From Massilia sp. ST3 (GTDB lineage Bacteria > Pseudomonadota > Gammaproteobacteria > Burkholderiales > Burkholderiaceae_D), in NCBI RefSeq assembly GCF_018119405.1, contig NZ_JAGPWC010000011.1:29600-93599 (forward strand): a DNA stretch of 64,000 nt. Direction: 5' to 3'. Below are positions 55,953 through 63,857 of the stretch, one piece after another. A program made the translations under genes and the position numbers. Below the pieces are notes generated by a model, which worked only from the letters and a program-made list of their open reading frames with translations, was not told where the DNA came from and searched no databases. The stretch's first letter is position 1; every line of letters starts with the position of its first letter.

Positions 55953-57254
55953 ATGAACATCTCTGATACCAAAGCCACCCTGTCGTTCTCGGACGGCAGC
56001 CCGTCGGTCGACATGCCGATCTACAAGGGCACCATCGGCCCGGACGTCATCGACATCCGCAAGCTGTACGGCCAGACCGGCAAGTTCACCTACGATCCTG
56101 GCTTCATGTCGACCGCAGCATGTAACTCGAGCATCACCTACATCGACGGTGACAAGGGCGAGCTGCTGTACCGCGGCTTCCCGATCGAGCAGCTGGCCGT
56201 CAACTGCGACTTCCTGGAAACCTGCTACCTGCTGCTGAACGGCGAACTGCCGAACGCCGAGCAGAAGAAAAAGTTCGACGAGACCGTGACCAAGCACACC
56301 ATGGTCCACGAGCAGATGAACTTCTTCTTCCGTGGCTTCCGCCGCGATGCGCACCCGATGTCGGTCCTGGTCGGCACCGTCGGCGCGCTGGCCTCGTTCT
56401 ACCACGATTCGCTGGACATCAACGACGCCAAGCAGCGCGAGATCTCGGCGATCCGCCTGATCGCCAAGCTGCCGACCCTGGTCGCCATGGCCTACAAGTA
56501 CTCGATCGGCCAGCCGTTCATGTACCCGCGCAACGACCTGTCGTACAGCGCGAACTTCATGCACATGATGTTCGCCAACCCGTGCGAAGAGTACAAGGTC
56601 AACGACGTGCTGGTGCGCGCCCTGGACCGCATCCTGATCCTGCACGCCGACCACGAGCAGAACGCGTCGACCTCGACCGTCCGCCTGGCCGGTTCGTCGG
56701 GCGCCAACCCGTTCGCCTGTATCGCAGCCGGTATCGCCTGCCTGTGGGGCCCGGCGCACGGCGGCGCGAACGAAGCCGCACTGACCATGCTGAAGGAAAT
56801 CGGCTCGGTCGAGAACATCCCGGCCTTCATCGAGAAGGTCAAGGACAAGAACTCGGGCGTGAAGCTGATGGGCTTCGGTCACCGCGTGTACAAGAACTTC
56901 GACCCGCGCGCCAAGCTGATGCGCGAGACCTGCCACGAAGTGCTGAACGAACTGGGCCTGCAGGACGACCCGCTGTTCAAGCTGGCCATGGAACTCGAGC
57001 GCATTGCCCTGGAAGACGAATACTTCGTGTCGCGCAAGCTGTACCCGAACGTCGACTTCTACTCGGGCATCGTGCAGTCGGCCCTGGGCATCCCGGTCTC
57101 GCTGTTCACCGGTATCTTCGCGATGGCCCGCACCATCGGCTGGATCGCCCAGTGGAACGAGATGATCGCCGATCCGGAACAGAAGATCGGCCGCCCGCGC
57201 CAGCTGTTCGTGGGCTCGCCGGTGCGCGACGTGCCGACGATCGACAAGCGCTAA
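55953..57254 (+). CDS. gltA: Citrate synthase
   Basis: A 433-residue type II (hexameric, NADH-sensitive type) citrate synthase condensing acetyl-CoA with oxaloacetate. Visible signatures are [40 protein letters not shown] with the oxaloacetate His, [15 protein letters not shown] with the catalytic His, and [15 protein letters not shown] followed by the catalytic Asp in [16 protein letters not shown] precedes the ATG. It is last in gntR-sdhCDAB-sdhE-gltA and is followed by a strong terminator. Confidence 0.97.
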   Translation: MNISDTKATLSFSDGSPSVDMPIYKGTIGPDVIDIRKLYGQTGKFTYDPGFMSTAACNSSITYIDGDKGELLYRGFPIEQLAVNCDFLETCYLLLNGELPNAEQKKKFDETVTKHTMVHEQMNFFFRGFRRDAHPMSVLVGTVGALASFYHDSLDINDAKQREISAIRLIAKLPTLVAMAYKYSIGQPFMYPRNDLSYSANFMHMMFANPCEEYKVNDVLVRALDRILILHADHEQNASTSTVRLAGSSGANPFACIAAGIACLWGPAHGGANEAALTMLKEIGSVENIPAFIEKVKDKNSGVKLMGFGHRVYKNFDPRAKLMRETCHEVLNELGLQDDPLFKLAMELERIALEDEYFVSRKLYPNVDFYSGIVQSALGIPVSLFTGIFAMARTIGWIAQWNEMIADPEQKIGRPRQLFVGSPVRDVPTIDKR

Positions 57255-57275
57255 TTCGCAACGCTGCGTCACCAG

Positions 57276-57302
57276 AAGCGGGCTGCGGCCCGCTTTTTTT
57301 AT
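57276..57302 (+). terminator. Intrinsic terminator after gltA
   Basis: AAGCGGGC (57276-57283) and GCCCGCTT (57288-57295) form a perfect 8-bp stem with loop TGCG, followed by T-rich sequence. It closes the plus-strand TCA cluster. Confidence 0.9.
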
Positions 57303-57371
57303 TTGTACGACCGGAAGGTAACCCCTGGTGGTTAATGCGACACGACAAATTGTATAAATGTGTCTCGGGCG

Positions 57372-57399
57372 TTGACGTTCACGTCACAATAGTTATACT
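57372..57399 (+). promoter_or_regulatory. Sigma70 promoter upstream of rnk
   Basis: TTGACG, 16 bases, TATACT. A TGACGT-TC-ACGTCA dyad overlaps the -35 and is a possible operator. The expected start is at or next to the ATG at 57406. Confidence 0.7.
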
Positions 57400-57405
57400 C
57401 CTCAC

Positions 57406-57531
57406 ATGATCCAAGCACACCGCACCATGACGCGCCACGCCTTCCGCCTTCTCGGCGGCCGCGCCGCCGCGCCCGTTATCCGCGCGGTGCACTCCACGCG
57501 TAACCTCGCCTGGCTTTCCTTGGCTCGGTGA
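57406..57531 (+). CDS. Possible leaderless 41-codon leader ORF
   Basis: The frame MIQAHRTMTRHAFRLLGGRA continues to a TGA at 57529-57531 and encodes 41 basic, Arg-rich residues. It begins about 7 bases after the -10 element, so it would be translated from a leaderless message. It has no homology I recognise and could equally be chance in a GC-rich leader. It precedes the rnk leader hairpins. Confidence 0.25.
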   Translation: MIQAHRTMTRHAFRLLGGRAAAPVIRAVHSTRNLAWLSLAR

Positions 57532-57660
57532 GGAAGCAGGTGGGCTCACCCCGCCATCCGACTTCCTCCCGAGCGACCTCCATCACATCTGTCATCGGCG
57601 CCACGGCGCCGCTGGTCCCTGTTGTCGATGGCCGCCAAAGAGCGGCCGCTCACTGGAGTT
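57530..57660 (+). other. Structured leader of rnk
   Basis: Three potential hairpins follow one another: GAGGAAG/CTTCCTC (57530-57536, 57562-57568) enclosing GGTGGG and CCCCGCC, GGCGCC-AC-GGCGCC near 57600, and GGCCGC-CAAAGA-GCGGCC near 57630-57650. With the promoter at 57372 the rnk message would have a leader of about 260 bases. Function unknown. Confidence 0.4.
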
Positions 57661-57665
57661 AGAAC

Positions 57666-58073
57666 ATGAAACCGTCCATTACTATTTCCTGGCTCGACCT
57701 GGAGCGCCTGGAGCGCGTGCTCGACCGCCTGCCTGCCGCCCAGGCCAACGCCCGCGATGCGCTGCTCGATGAACTCGGCCGTGCCGAGATGGTCGAACCC
57801 TGGGACATGCCGCCCGACGTCGTCACCATGAACTCGCGCGTGCGCTTCAGCTTCGATCACACCGAGGAAGAAGTCACCCTGACGCTCACCTATCCAAAGG
57901 ACATGACCGACAGCGGCGAGCAACTGTCCGTGCTGACGCCGGTCGGCACCGCCTTACTGGGTCTGAGGGTGGGCAACAGCATCGGCTGGCAGCGTCCCGA
58001 TGGCGGCGAGTTCCGCGTCACTGTGCGCGGCATCGAGTACCAGCCGGAACGCGCGGGCGAACTGCACCGCTAG
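57666..58073 (+). CDS. rnk: Regulator of nucleoside diphosphate kinase (Rnk)
   Basis: A 135-residue protein of the Rnk/GreA-C-terminal family: a short helical N-terminus (ISWLDLERLERVLDRLP) and the FKBP-like domain (about 45-130, with VVTMNSRVRFSF, EVTLTLTYP, LSVLTPVGTALLGLRVG). It binds RNA polymerase in competition with Gre factors in E. coli and affects nucleoside diphosphate kinase levels. TGGAG lies 7 bases before the ATG. It stands alone with a long structured leader. Its stop overlaps the end of the convergent gene by four bases. Confidence 0.9.
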   Translation: MKPSITISWLDLERLERVLDRLPAAQANARDALLDELGRAEMVEPWDMPPDVVTMNSRVRFSFDHTEEEVTLTLTYPKDMTDSGEQLSVLTPVGTALLGLRVGNSIGWQRPDGGEFRVTVRGIEYQPERAGELHR

Positions 58074-58429
58074 AACTGGCATCTGCCGCGGGCGCCGGCA
58101 ACCAGGATGAAGGGCAGGGCGAGGTAGCCGCTGAGGAAGAAGGTCGGTTGGCGCTTGAGACCGTCCTCATGCAGGCAGTTGGGTAGCTTGGCTTCGCTGA
58201 ACTGGCGCGCGAAGGCGGTAGGCGCATCGCTGCCGAAGTTCGCCTTCGGCTTCTCGTCCGGCGCCCCGGCGTTCTCGGCCAAAGCGGCCCGCAGCGCCTG
58301 CTCGAGCGCAGGGGAGCGGGCGGCCGCGCGGATCTCGGCGGCGCCAGGCAATGCGGGAACAGGCGGCTGCGCCTGGCCCGGCCGCGCCAGGGCCAGCATG
58401 CTCAAGCACATCACCGCCAGTCGCTTCAT
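58070..58429 (-). CDS. Small exported protein of unknown function
   Basis: A 119-residue protein with a signal peptide (MKRLAVMCLSMLALARPGQA) and an Ala/Pro-rich mature part. A hydrophobic segment near the C-terminus (FFLSGYLALPFILVAGARG) may be a membrane anchor, and there are two cysteines (LPNCLHE, RGRCQF). No family is recognised. It is convergent with rnk and divergent from the SnoaL-like gene, with 131 AT-richer bases in between that must carry both promoters. Confidence 0.6.
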   Translation of the reverse strand: MKRLAVMCLSMLALARPGQAQPPVPALPGAAEIRAAARSPALEQALRAALAENAGAPDEKPKANFGSDAPTAFARQFSEAKLPNCLHEDGLKRQPTFFLSGYLALPFILVAGARGRCQF

Positions 58430-58560
58430 CGCCTGTCCAGGAAGTTACGATATTGGCAAATGTACACCACCCACATCGCCAACATCGATCTTGCACATTT
58501 TGTTACATTTCAATGTGTACAATGCTCGCGCCTCTATTCCACGCACATGAAAGGACACCC

Positions 58561-59052
58561 ATGAAACGCTTCCTGACCGCCTGCTTCCTGTTCCTGGGCC
58601 TGTTCGGCCTCGCCAATGCCGAAACCGATCCTGCCCTGACCCGCCAGGTCAACGCCTTCGTCGACGAATGGCATGAGGACGCGGCCAACGCGCGCATGGC
58701 CTATTTCGACAAGATGGCGAAAGAGGGCGTCTACATCGGCACCGACCGCACCGAGCTGTGGAAGCGCGATGAGTTCAAGGCCTGGGCCAGGAAGTATTTC
58801 GAGCGCAAGTCGGCCTGGAGCTTCAAGGCCACGCGCCGCAATGTGTATGCCTCGGCGGACGGTTCGATCATCTGGTTCGACGAATTGCTCGACACGCCGA
58901 ACATGGGCCCCTGCATGGCCAGCGGCGTGATCCGCAAGACGAAGAACGGCTTCGAGATCCTGCATTACCAGCTGTCGATGGCGGTGCCGAACGAGGTCAA
59001 CGGCCAGGTCAGGAAGCTGATCGACGAGAGCGCGAAGAAGGCGAAGTCCTGA
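58561..59052 (+). CDS. Exported SnoaL-like (NTF2-fold) protein
   Basis: A 163-residue protein with a signal peptide (MKRFLTACFLFLGLFGLANA) and a SnoaL/NTF2-like domain: VNAFVDEWHEDAANARMAYF, VYIGTDRTELWKRDEFKAWA, FDELLDTPNMGPCMASGVIR and FEILHYQLSMAVP. The domain is the ketosteroid-isomerase-like fold, often without catalysis. It would reside in the periplasm. GAAAGGA precedes the ATG. The following gluQ gene starts 54 bases later and may be co-transcribed. Function unknown. Confidence 0.82.
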   Translation: MKRFLTACFLFLGLFGLANAETDPALTRQVNAFVDEWHEDAANARMAYFDKMAKEGVYIGTDRTELWKRDEFKAWARKYFERKSAWSFKATRRNVYASADGSIIWFDELLDTPNMGPCMASGVIRKTKNGFEILHYQLSMAVPNEVNGQVRKLIDESAKKAKS

Positions 59053-59106
59053 TGGTGCGCCTGTGCTAAGGTAGCCGCCTTCCCGAATCGCAAACAGGCA
59101 GCAGCA

Positions 59107-60009
59107 GTGAGTACCCCCTACATCGGCCGCTTCGCCCCGTCGCCCACCGGCCCGCTGCACGCGGGTTCGCTGGTGGCGGCGGTGGCCAGCTATCTCGACG
59201 CGCGCTTCCACCACGGAAGCTGGCTGGTGCGCATCGAGGACATCGACGAAGGCCGCAGCGTCCCCGGCGCGGCCGAGGGCATCCTGGCGCTGCTCGAGGC
59301 GCTGGGCATGCATGCGGACGGCGAGATCGTGTGGCAGAGCCGGCGCAAGCATCTCTACCAGGCGGCGGCCGAACGCATCGCGCTGCACACCTATCCCTGC
59401 GGCTGCAACCGGCGCGAGATCGCCGATTCGCGCCTGGGCTTCGCGCCGGACGGCGCCGCCATCTATCCGGGCACCTGCCGCTACGGCCTGGCCGAGGGAC
59501 GCGGCATGCGCAGCCTGCGCCTGCGGGTGCCGGACGCTGGCTTCGACACCGTCCATTTCACCGACCGCTTCGCCGGCGAGGTGACCCAGCACCTGTCGCG
59601 CGAGTCGGGCGACTTCGTCCTCAAGCGCGCCGATGGTTTCTGGGCTTACCAGCTCGCGGTGGTCGTGGACGATGCAGAGCAGGGGGTCACGGACGTGGTG
59701 CGCGGCGCCGATCTGCTCGACTCCACCCCGCGCCAGATCTTCCTGCAGCGCGTGCTGGACGTGCCCACGCCGCGCTACCTGCACGTACCTGTGGTGCGTA
59801 ACGACAATGGCGAGAAACTGTCCAAGCAGACCGGCGCCCTGGCTGTGAGCGCCGGCGACGAGGCGAGCGCTATTGCCGCGCTGCTGCAGACAGCGCGTTT
59901 CCTCGATCTCGGCATCGAGCGTGCCGGGTCGCTCGATGCCTTCTGGCGTGCGGCGGTCCCGGCCTGGGGCCAGGTGCTCGCACGCCATCCGGGCGCTTCG
60001 CTGGGCTAG
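59107..60009 (+). CDS. gluQ: Glutamyl-Q tRNA(Asp) synthetase
   Basis: A 300-residue GluRS paralogue lacking the anticodon-binding domain, which attaches glutamate to queuosine in tRNA-Asp. The HIGH-like motif is in GRFAPSPTGPLHAGSL, the Glu-binding RIEDIDEGR follows, the zinc site Cys residues are in YPCGCNRRE and GTCRYG, and the KMSKS-like motif is KLSKQTGA. A GTG start is used. dksA, a common neighbour elsewhere, is not adjacent. A small hairpin GCTAGC-CGCA-GCTAGC (60005-60020) spans its stop and that of the convergent gene. Confidence 0.94.
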   Translation: MSTPYIGRFAPSPTGPLHAGSLVAAVASYLDARFHHGSWLVRIEDIDEGRSVPGAAEGILALLEALGMHADGEIVWQSRRKHLYQAAAERIALHTYPCGCNRREIADSRLGFAPDGAAIYPGTCRYGLAEGRGMRSLRLRVPDAGFDTVHFTDRFAGEVTQHLSRESGDFVLKRADGFWAYQLAVVVDDAEQGVTDVVRGADLLDSTPRQIFLQRVLDVPTPRYLHVPVVRNDNGEKLSKQTGALAVSAGDEASAIAALLQTARFLDLGIERAGSLDAFWRAAVPAWGQVLARHPGASLG

Positions 60010-60015
60010 CCGCAG

Positions 60016-60606
60016 CTAGCTCGCCTGGCCCATGCGGCGGCGTGCGATCGCTCCCACGCCAAGCAAGCCCACGCCCAGCATCGCCCACGATCCCGGCTCG
60101 GGCACCGGGGCCGCCACCATGAAGCCGCGGATTTCGCCGCCCGGATATTGGGTGGTGTGGATGTTCAGGTAGGCCGTGTTGTCGCCCAGCGCATCGAGCA
60201 GGGCGGCGCTGGCGCCTGCCGCGGTGCCGCCGAAGGCCGCCAGGAAGGCGGGGTCATACACCGCCGGGTCGGCCAGGTCGAAGGTCTGGCTGTAGCTGCC
60301 CGAGGTGACGCCGCTCGGGAAGCCGAACAGCGGGATCGCCACCCCGGCCGTGCCGGTCAGGCTCTCGGTGGTGCAGCAATGGATGTGGGCCGCCACCGTC
60401 CCTGTGGTGAGGTCGGCGAAGGGAATGTCCGCGCTCAGGATCATGCCGTCGAGCTCGAAGCTGGCGATGCTGTAGCCGGGTGAAGGATTGGGTGTGGCTT
60501 CGCCCGGTCCGCTCGAGACGGCGCGGTAGAAGTCGACTGCCAGTGCGGAGGGTGCAAGTGCGAGCGTGGACGCGGCCAGCGCCAACGCGGACAAGACTTT
60601 CTTCAT
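60016..60606 (-). CDS. CHRD domain protein with PEP-CTERM sorting signal
   Basis: A 196-residue exported protein. The signal peptide MKKVLSALALAASTLALAPSALA is followed by a CHRD domain (about 30-160: GMILSADIPF, AAHIHCCTTESLTG, TAYLNIHTTQYPGGEIRGF) and a C-terminal PEP-CTERM signal VPEPGSWAMLGVGLLGVGA with a basic RRRMGQ end. Such proteins are sorted by an exosortase in exopolysaccharide-producing bacteria. No exosortase gene is in this window. A strong ribosome site AGGAGGT precedes the ATG. Confidence 0.92.
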   Translation of the reverse strand: MKKVLSALALAASTLALAPSALAVDFYRAVSSGPGEATPNPSPGYSIASFELDGMILSADIPFADLTTGTVAAHIHCCTTESLTGTAGVAIPLFGFPSGVTSGSYSQTFDLADPAVYDPAFLAAFGGTAAGASAALLDALGDNTAYLNIHTTQYPGGEIRGFMVAAPVPEPGSWAMLGVGLLGVGAIARRRMGQAS

Positions 60607-60782
60607 GGTATACCTCCTGATTAGGAAAGAAACCAACGCAGCGCTCCCGCGAGGAAGGCTGGCGAAAAAAGTAGCACAGGCATACCGGCGTGGCCACACG
60701 GTACTAAGGGGCAAAGGAAATCCAGCCCACATTCCTCCGTCAGGAATGTGCCGGTGGAATCAGAAGAAGTCGTCGGCTGCCG

Positions 60783-61247
60783 CTATTGCGGATTACGCAG
60801 GATGGTGATTTCGCCGTCCGCTTCGAGGAAAGCACATTTCATTTCCGAACGCGGACAGTCGTGCTCGCGCAACGCTTCCTCCACGTCGCCGTCCGACAAG
60901 CGGCAGTCGCGCATCACTTTTTCGAAGAAGACGCCGTCGCGTCCGACCAGCACGGCGCTCCCGTCCACCAGCTTGGACATGGTCTTGCTGCGCGTGGTGC
61001 TCACGGCGATCACGGCGTTGATGGCGACCAGGGTCGCGGCGCAGATGAGGCCGCCGACCAGCGATTGGTCGCCGCCCGACAGCGAATTCGACACCGCTTC
61101 GGACAGCAGCATCACGACGAGCAGGTCGAAAGGCGTGAACTGGCCGACCGTCCGCCGCCCGGACAGGCGCACCATGACCAGCAGGAGCAGGTAGACCACC
61201 AGGCCCCGTACGATAAATTCCCACCAAGGAAGTTCCATGTCGAACAT
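60783..61247 (-). CDS. YetF/DUF421 family membrane protein
   Basis: A 154-residue protein with an N-terminal region of two to three membrane helices (WEFIVRGLVVYLLLLVMVRL, then GGLICAATLVAINAVIA) and a soluble C-terminal domain with the DUF421 pattern VRLSGRRTVGQFTPFDLLV, LVGRDGVFFEKVMR and ALREHDCPRSE. GGGGGT precedes the chosen ATG. An in-frame ATG 13 codons upstream is less likely. The function of the family is not known, with a role in spore resistance in Bacillus not transferable. It diverges from the PDZ-like gene. Confidence 0.87.
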   Translation of the reverse strand: MFDMELPWWEFIVRGLVVYLLLLVMVRLSGRRTVGQFTPFDLLVVMLLSEAVSNSLSGGDQSLVGGLICAATLVAINAVIAVSTTRSKTMSKLVDGSAVLVGRDGVFFEKVMRDCRLSDGDVEEALREHDCPRSEMKCAFLEADGEITILRNPQ

Positions 61248-61341
61248 ATGACCCCCAGCTTGAACCGTTGAGCCAATTGTAATCAATTTGCCAACGTGGC
61301 GATTTCAAGCGTGCGAATACTTTCGCAACGGACGCTGGACA

Positions 61342-61370
61342 TTGTTGACCCTTGACAGCTCGACTATACT
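61342..61370 (+). promoter_or_regulatory. Promoter for the PDZ-like gene
   Basis: TTGTTG, 17 bases, TATACT, giving a leader of about 140 bases before the ATG at 61520. Confidence 0.55.
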
Positions 61371-61519
61371 CGCCCCTTTGGAAGACGCTCCGCCATCGAG
61401 ACCCGTGGAGTGATGGGCTGCTGCCTCTCGGACTACCGGCGCTTGACGGATCCGCGTCTGCCAATGTCTTTCTTGTCCACAATAAATTGCCTAGGCTTAA
61501 AGATTTCTTACGCTAATTC

Positions 61520-63160
61520 ATGAAATATCTCAACACGGACCGGGGTTCCGGTTGGCCTACTCGCCTGTTTCAGCAAGGCGCCGGCCTGGCGCTGGCGCTG
61601 GTCCTCGCATGGCACGTCGTGCTCGACGCTTCCGCGGCCACTCCGCCTGGAGGCATCGGTGCATTGGTCGCCGCCGGAGAGGACTGCGATATTCGCGGGG
61701 AGAAATGTGTGAAAGGTATACGGGTCAGCAAGCTTGCCGATGGCGGCATGGCAGCCCTCGCGGGATTGGCGGTCGGAGACCTGATCTATGAAATCGAAGG
61801 CAATGCCATTCGGACCGTCGAGCAGTTGCAGGTCGCCCTGGCCAGTCGGGGAATGGCGGACATCGACGTGCATGTTCTTCGCCCGACCTTGGAAAAAGCG
61901 GACGAACCGGGCCGTCGGCCGATCACGCTGAGCTTGCGAAAGGCAGGTGTGGGCCCGCTGGTTGGCGCCAACGAACCGGGCATGGGGGCTTCTTCGAATG
62001 TGGATCCGGCAGGGGACACGCAAGCGCTGCAGCATCCGGATGCGATCGCCAGGAACTGGGGATTTTTCGCAGAACTGGCGAGGCTCAACAGCTTTGTCCG
62101 CGATACCGGCGAAATCCTGCAGTTCACATGGACCGACCTTGGCCGCACGATGGAGTGCGTCCATGTCTACAACGAGGGCAAGGATATCGAGCGCTTCCAG
62201 TACCGCTTGACTGGGACGCCGCGGGTGCTGGGCATGTTCGTCGCTGATCAGTATGTGGGCAGGGTCGCGGTCGCCGAGCATTCGTCGACGTTCTGGAATC
62301 CCATGCTATGGGAAACGCTCTCTTATCAAGACGGATCCCTCAAGCGAAAGCTACACGATCGTGTCGAAAGGACTTTCCACAATGTGCGAGAGGGGGAGGC
62401 CGAAGCCATACTGGCCAACCTGCGTGAGCGTCGCGCGCAGTCGCGCCGGGAGTCGGCCGCGTTCTGGAACAACTTCGCCGCAGGCTTGCAAGCGGCGACT
62501 CAGGCAACTGCGCAAGCCTATGCCGAGCAATCCCATGCGCGCGCGCAGACCGACGATATGTTGCGCGGAATCGCTGCAGACGCTGAACGGCAGCGACAGG
62601 CGGCTGTCGTCCCGCCTTCGCAAGCCACGCGCGCCGAAGCGGCGCCGCCGGATCCTGCCATGCTCAGGCGCGAGCAACCGGCGTCCCGCGTGGCGCAAGA
62701 AGGACAGCGGCAAACCATCGGCAGCCATCCAGTCGCGATGATACCGGCTCATCCGCAATCGTCCGGCCATGTCGAGGCCGCGCATGGCGGCGCGGGTGCG
62801 GCTCCCCAGCGGGAAGCCGAGAAGCCCGTGCGTCGGCAAGCCTACCTCGAGGCGGTGCTTGTCTGCACCAAGCCCAGCGGAGAAGCGCAGGCCTTCGAAT
62901 GCTTGACGCCGGTCAGCAGCATGCGCGGACACAAGGGTGACATTTCGGGCCATCGTTCGCCGGAGGAATTCGCGGCGCGCAGCGCGAGCTGCACAGAGCC
63001 ACGCCGCCTGGCGTCCAGCACGCATCTCGTCTGGGGATGTGGTTTCGCTGCGACGGGCGGCGTCAACGCACTTGACCGTGGCGTGGGAGTGGTAATCCAG
63101 GGGAGGCAAACCTATTACTGCACCGAGAAGCAGCTGAGTTGCAGGCGGACTCAGCCTTAG
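61520..63160 (+). CDS. Exported PDZ-like domain protein of unknown function
   Basis: A 546-residue protein with an N-terminal signal or anchor helix (about 17-39, ending ASA) and a PDZ-like domain (about 60-120, with LAGLAVGDLIYEIEGNAIRT). A middle region (about 175-290) begins NWGFFAELARLNSFVRDTG. A coiled-coil-prone, Ala/Arg/Gln-rich section (about 300-400) and a C-terminal cysteine-containing domain (LVCTKPSG, FECLTPVSSM, WGCGFAATGG, YYCTEKQLSC) follow. No protease domain is present, so the PDZ domain is probably for binding. The family is not recognised. The base composition is a little less GC-rich than its neighbours. Confidence 0.65.
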   Translation: MKYLNTDRGSGWPTRLFQQGAGLALALVLAWHVVLDASAATPPGGIGALVAAGEDCDIRGEKCVKGIRVSKLADGGMAALAGLAVGDLIYEIEGNAIRTVEQLQVALASRGMADIDVHVLRPTLEKADEPGRRPITLSLRKAGVGPLVGANEPGMGASSNVDPAGDTQALQHPDAIARNWGFFAELARLNSFVRDTGEILQFTWTDLGRTMECVHVYNEGKDIERFQYRLTGTPRVLGMFVADQYVGRVAVAEHSSTFWNPMLWETLSYQDGSLKRKLHDRVERTFHNVREGEAEAILANLRERRAQSRRESAAFWNNFAAGLQAATQATAQAYAEQSHARAQTDDMLRGIAADAERQRQAAVVPPSQATRAEAAPPDPAMLRREQPASRVAQEGQRQTIGSHPVAMIPAHPQSSGHVEAAHGGAGAAPQREAEKPVRRQAYLEAVLVCTKPSGEAQAFECLTPVSSMRGHKGDISGHRSPEEFAARSASCTEPRRLASSTHLVWGCGFAATGGVNALDRGVGVVIQGRQTYYCTEKQLSCRRTQP

Positions 63161-63348
63161 GAAGGCCGCGCGGCCGTTGGAGATGTCAGGGCGGTCTGGC
63201 GGGCGACCAGTTCCTCGTAGGCGGCCAGCTCCTGTTCATAGCGCGCCAGCGCCTCTTCATACAGGTCGAAAACGCAGGGTACGCAGCCGCTGCGGCAGCA
63301 ATCCTCCAGCTCGGGCTGGACTGGTGGGACGGGACGCTTCAGTTCCAT
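63157..63348 (-). CDS. Oxidoreductase-like domain small protein
   Basis: A 63-residue protein with the PF09791-type pattern PPVQPELEDCCRSGCVPCVF, that is CC-x2-GC-x2-C, followed by a helical LYEEALARYEQELAAYEELV. The four cysteines suggest metal or cluster binding. The ribosome site GAGGAG lies 6 bases before the start. It follows the BlaI-type regulator after 2 bases and is probably co-transcribed. Its stop overlaps the end of the convergent PDZ-like gene by four bases. Biological role unknown. Confidence 0.85.
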   Translation of the reverse strand: MELKRPVPPVQPELEDCCRSGCVPCVFDLYEEALARYEQELAAYEELVARQTALTSPTAARPS

Positions 63349-63350
63349 GG

Positions 63351-63734
63351 CTACTCCTCGCGCTTGAGCAGCTCCTGGATTTCCTCGCGCTCCTTCTTGC
63401 TGACATGGCCGCCGCGCAGGGCGGCAAGCACGAGTTCCTTGCCGGAACCGGCGAAGGCCTTGTGGATCAGCTCCTTGATGAGGCTGGTCTGCAGGCTGTC
63501 CTGCGGCTGGGCGGGGGCGTAGATATGGGCGCGCGCGCTTTCGTCGCGGGCGAGCAGGCCCTTGGCATGCATGACCTGCAGCAGGCGCAGCACGTTGGCA
63601 TAGCCCATGTCGGGCCGCGTGGCGGTCGCGGCTTCGTGGACCTGGCGCGCCGTGGCCGGGCCGAGCTGCCACAGCAGGCGCAGCATCTCGAGCTCGGACG
63701 GGGTGGGTTTGGGTGGGGCTTCGGTGGTGCTCAT
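63351..63734 (-). CDS. BlaI/MecI/CopY family transcriptional repressor
   Basis: A 127-residue winged-helix regulator: PTPSELEMLRLLWQLGPATA at the N-terminus, RPDMGYANVLRLLQVMHAKG as the recognition helix region, and LIKELIHKAFAGSGKELVLA as the dimerisation part. BlaI repressors are usually paired with a BlaR1-type M56 peptidase sensor. None is seen on this side, where a small cysteine protein follows instead. A 7-6-7 inverted repeat lies immediately before the ATG and there is no ribosome site, so the message may be leaderless and autoregulated. Confidence 0.9.
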   Translation of the reverse strand: MSTTEAPPKPTPSELEMLRLLWQLGPATARQVHEAATATRPDMGYANVLRLLQVMHAKGLLARDESARAHIYAPAQPQDSLQTSLIKELIHKAFAGSGKELVLAALRGGHVSKKEREEIQELLKREE

Positions 63735-63737
63735 GGA

Positions 63738-63757
63738 TCTAGATTAAATGATCTAGA
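63738..63757. promoter_or_regulatory. Inverted repeat next to the BlaI start, probable operator
   Basis: TCTAGAT-TAAATG-ATCTAGA is a perfect 7-bp inverted repeat beginning 4 bases upstream of the regulator start codon, in a short AT-rich island. Probably an autoregulatory site. Confidence 0.65.
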
Positions 63758-63857
63758 AGCCAAAGTCCATCCGGCGCCTGGAGCCTGTCCGGCAGGTGGG
63801 AGGAAGCGCATACCCGCCAGGCGCGCCAGCGCGACTTTCACCTGCCGGGATCGGCGC

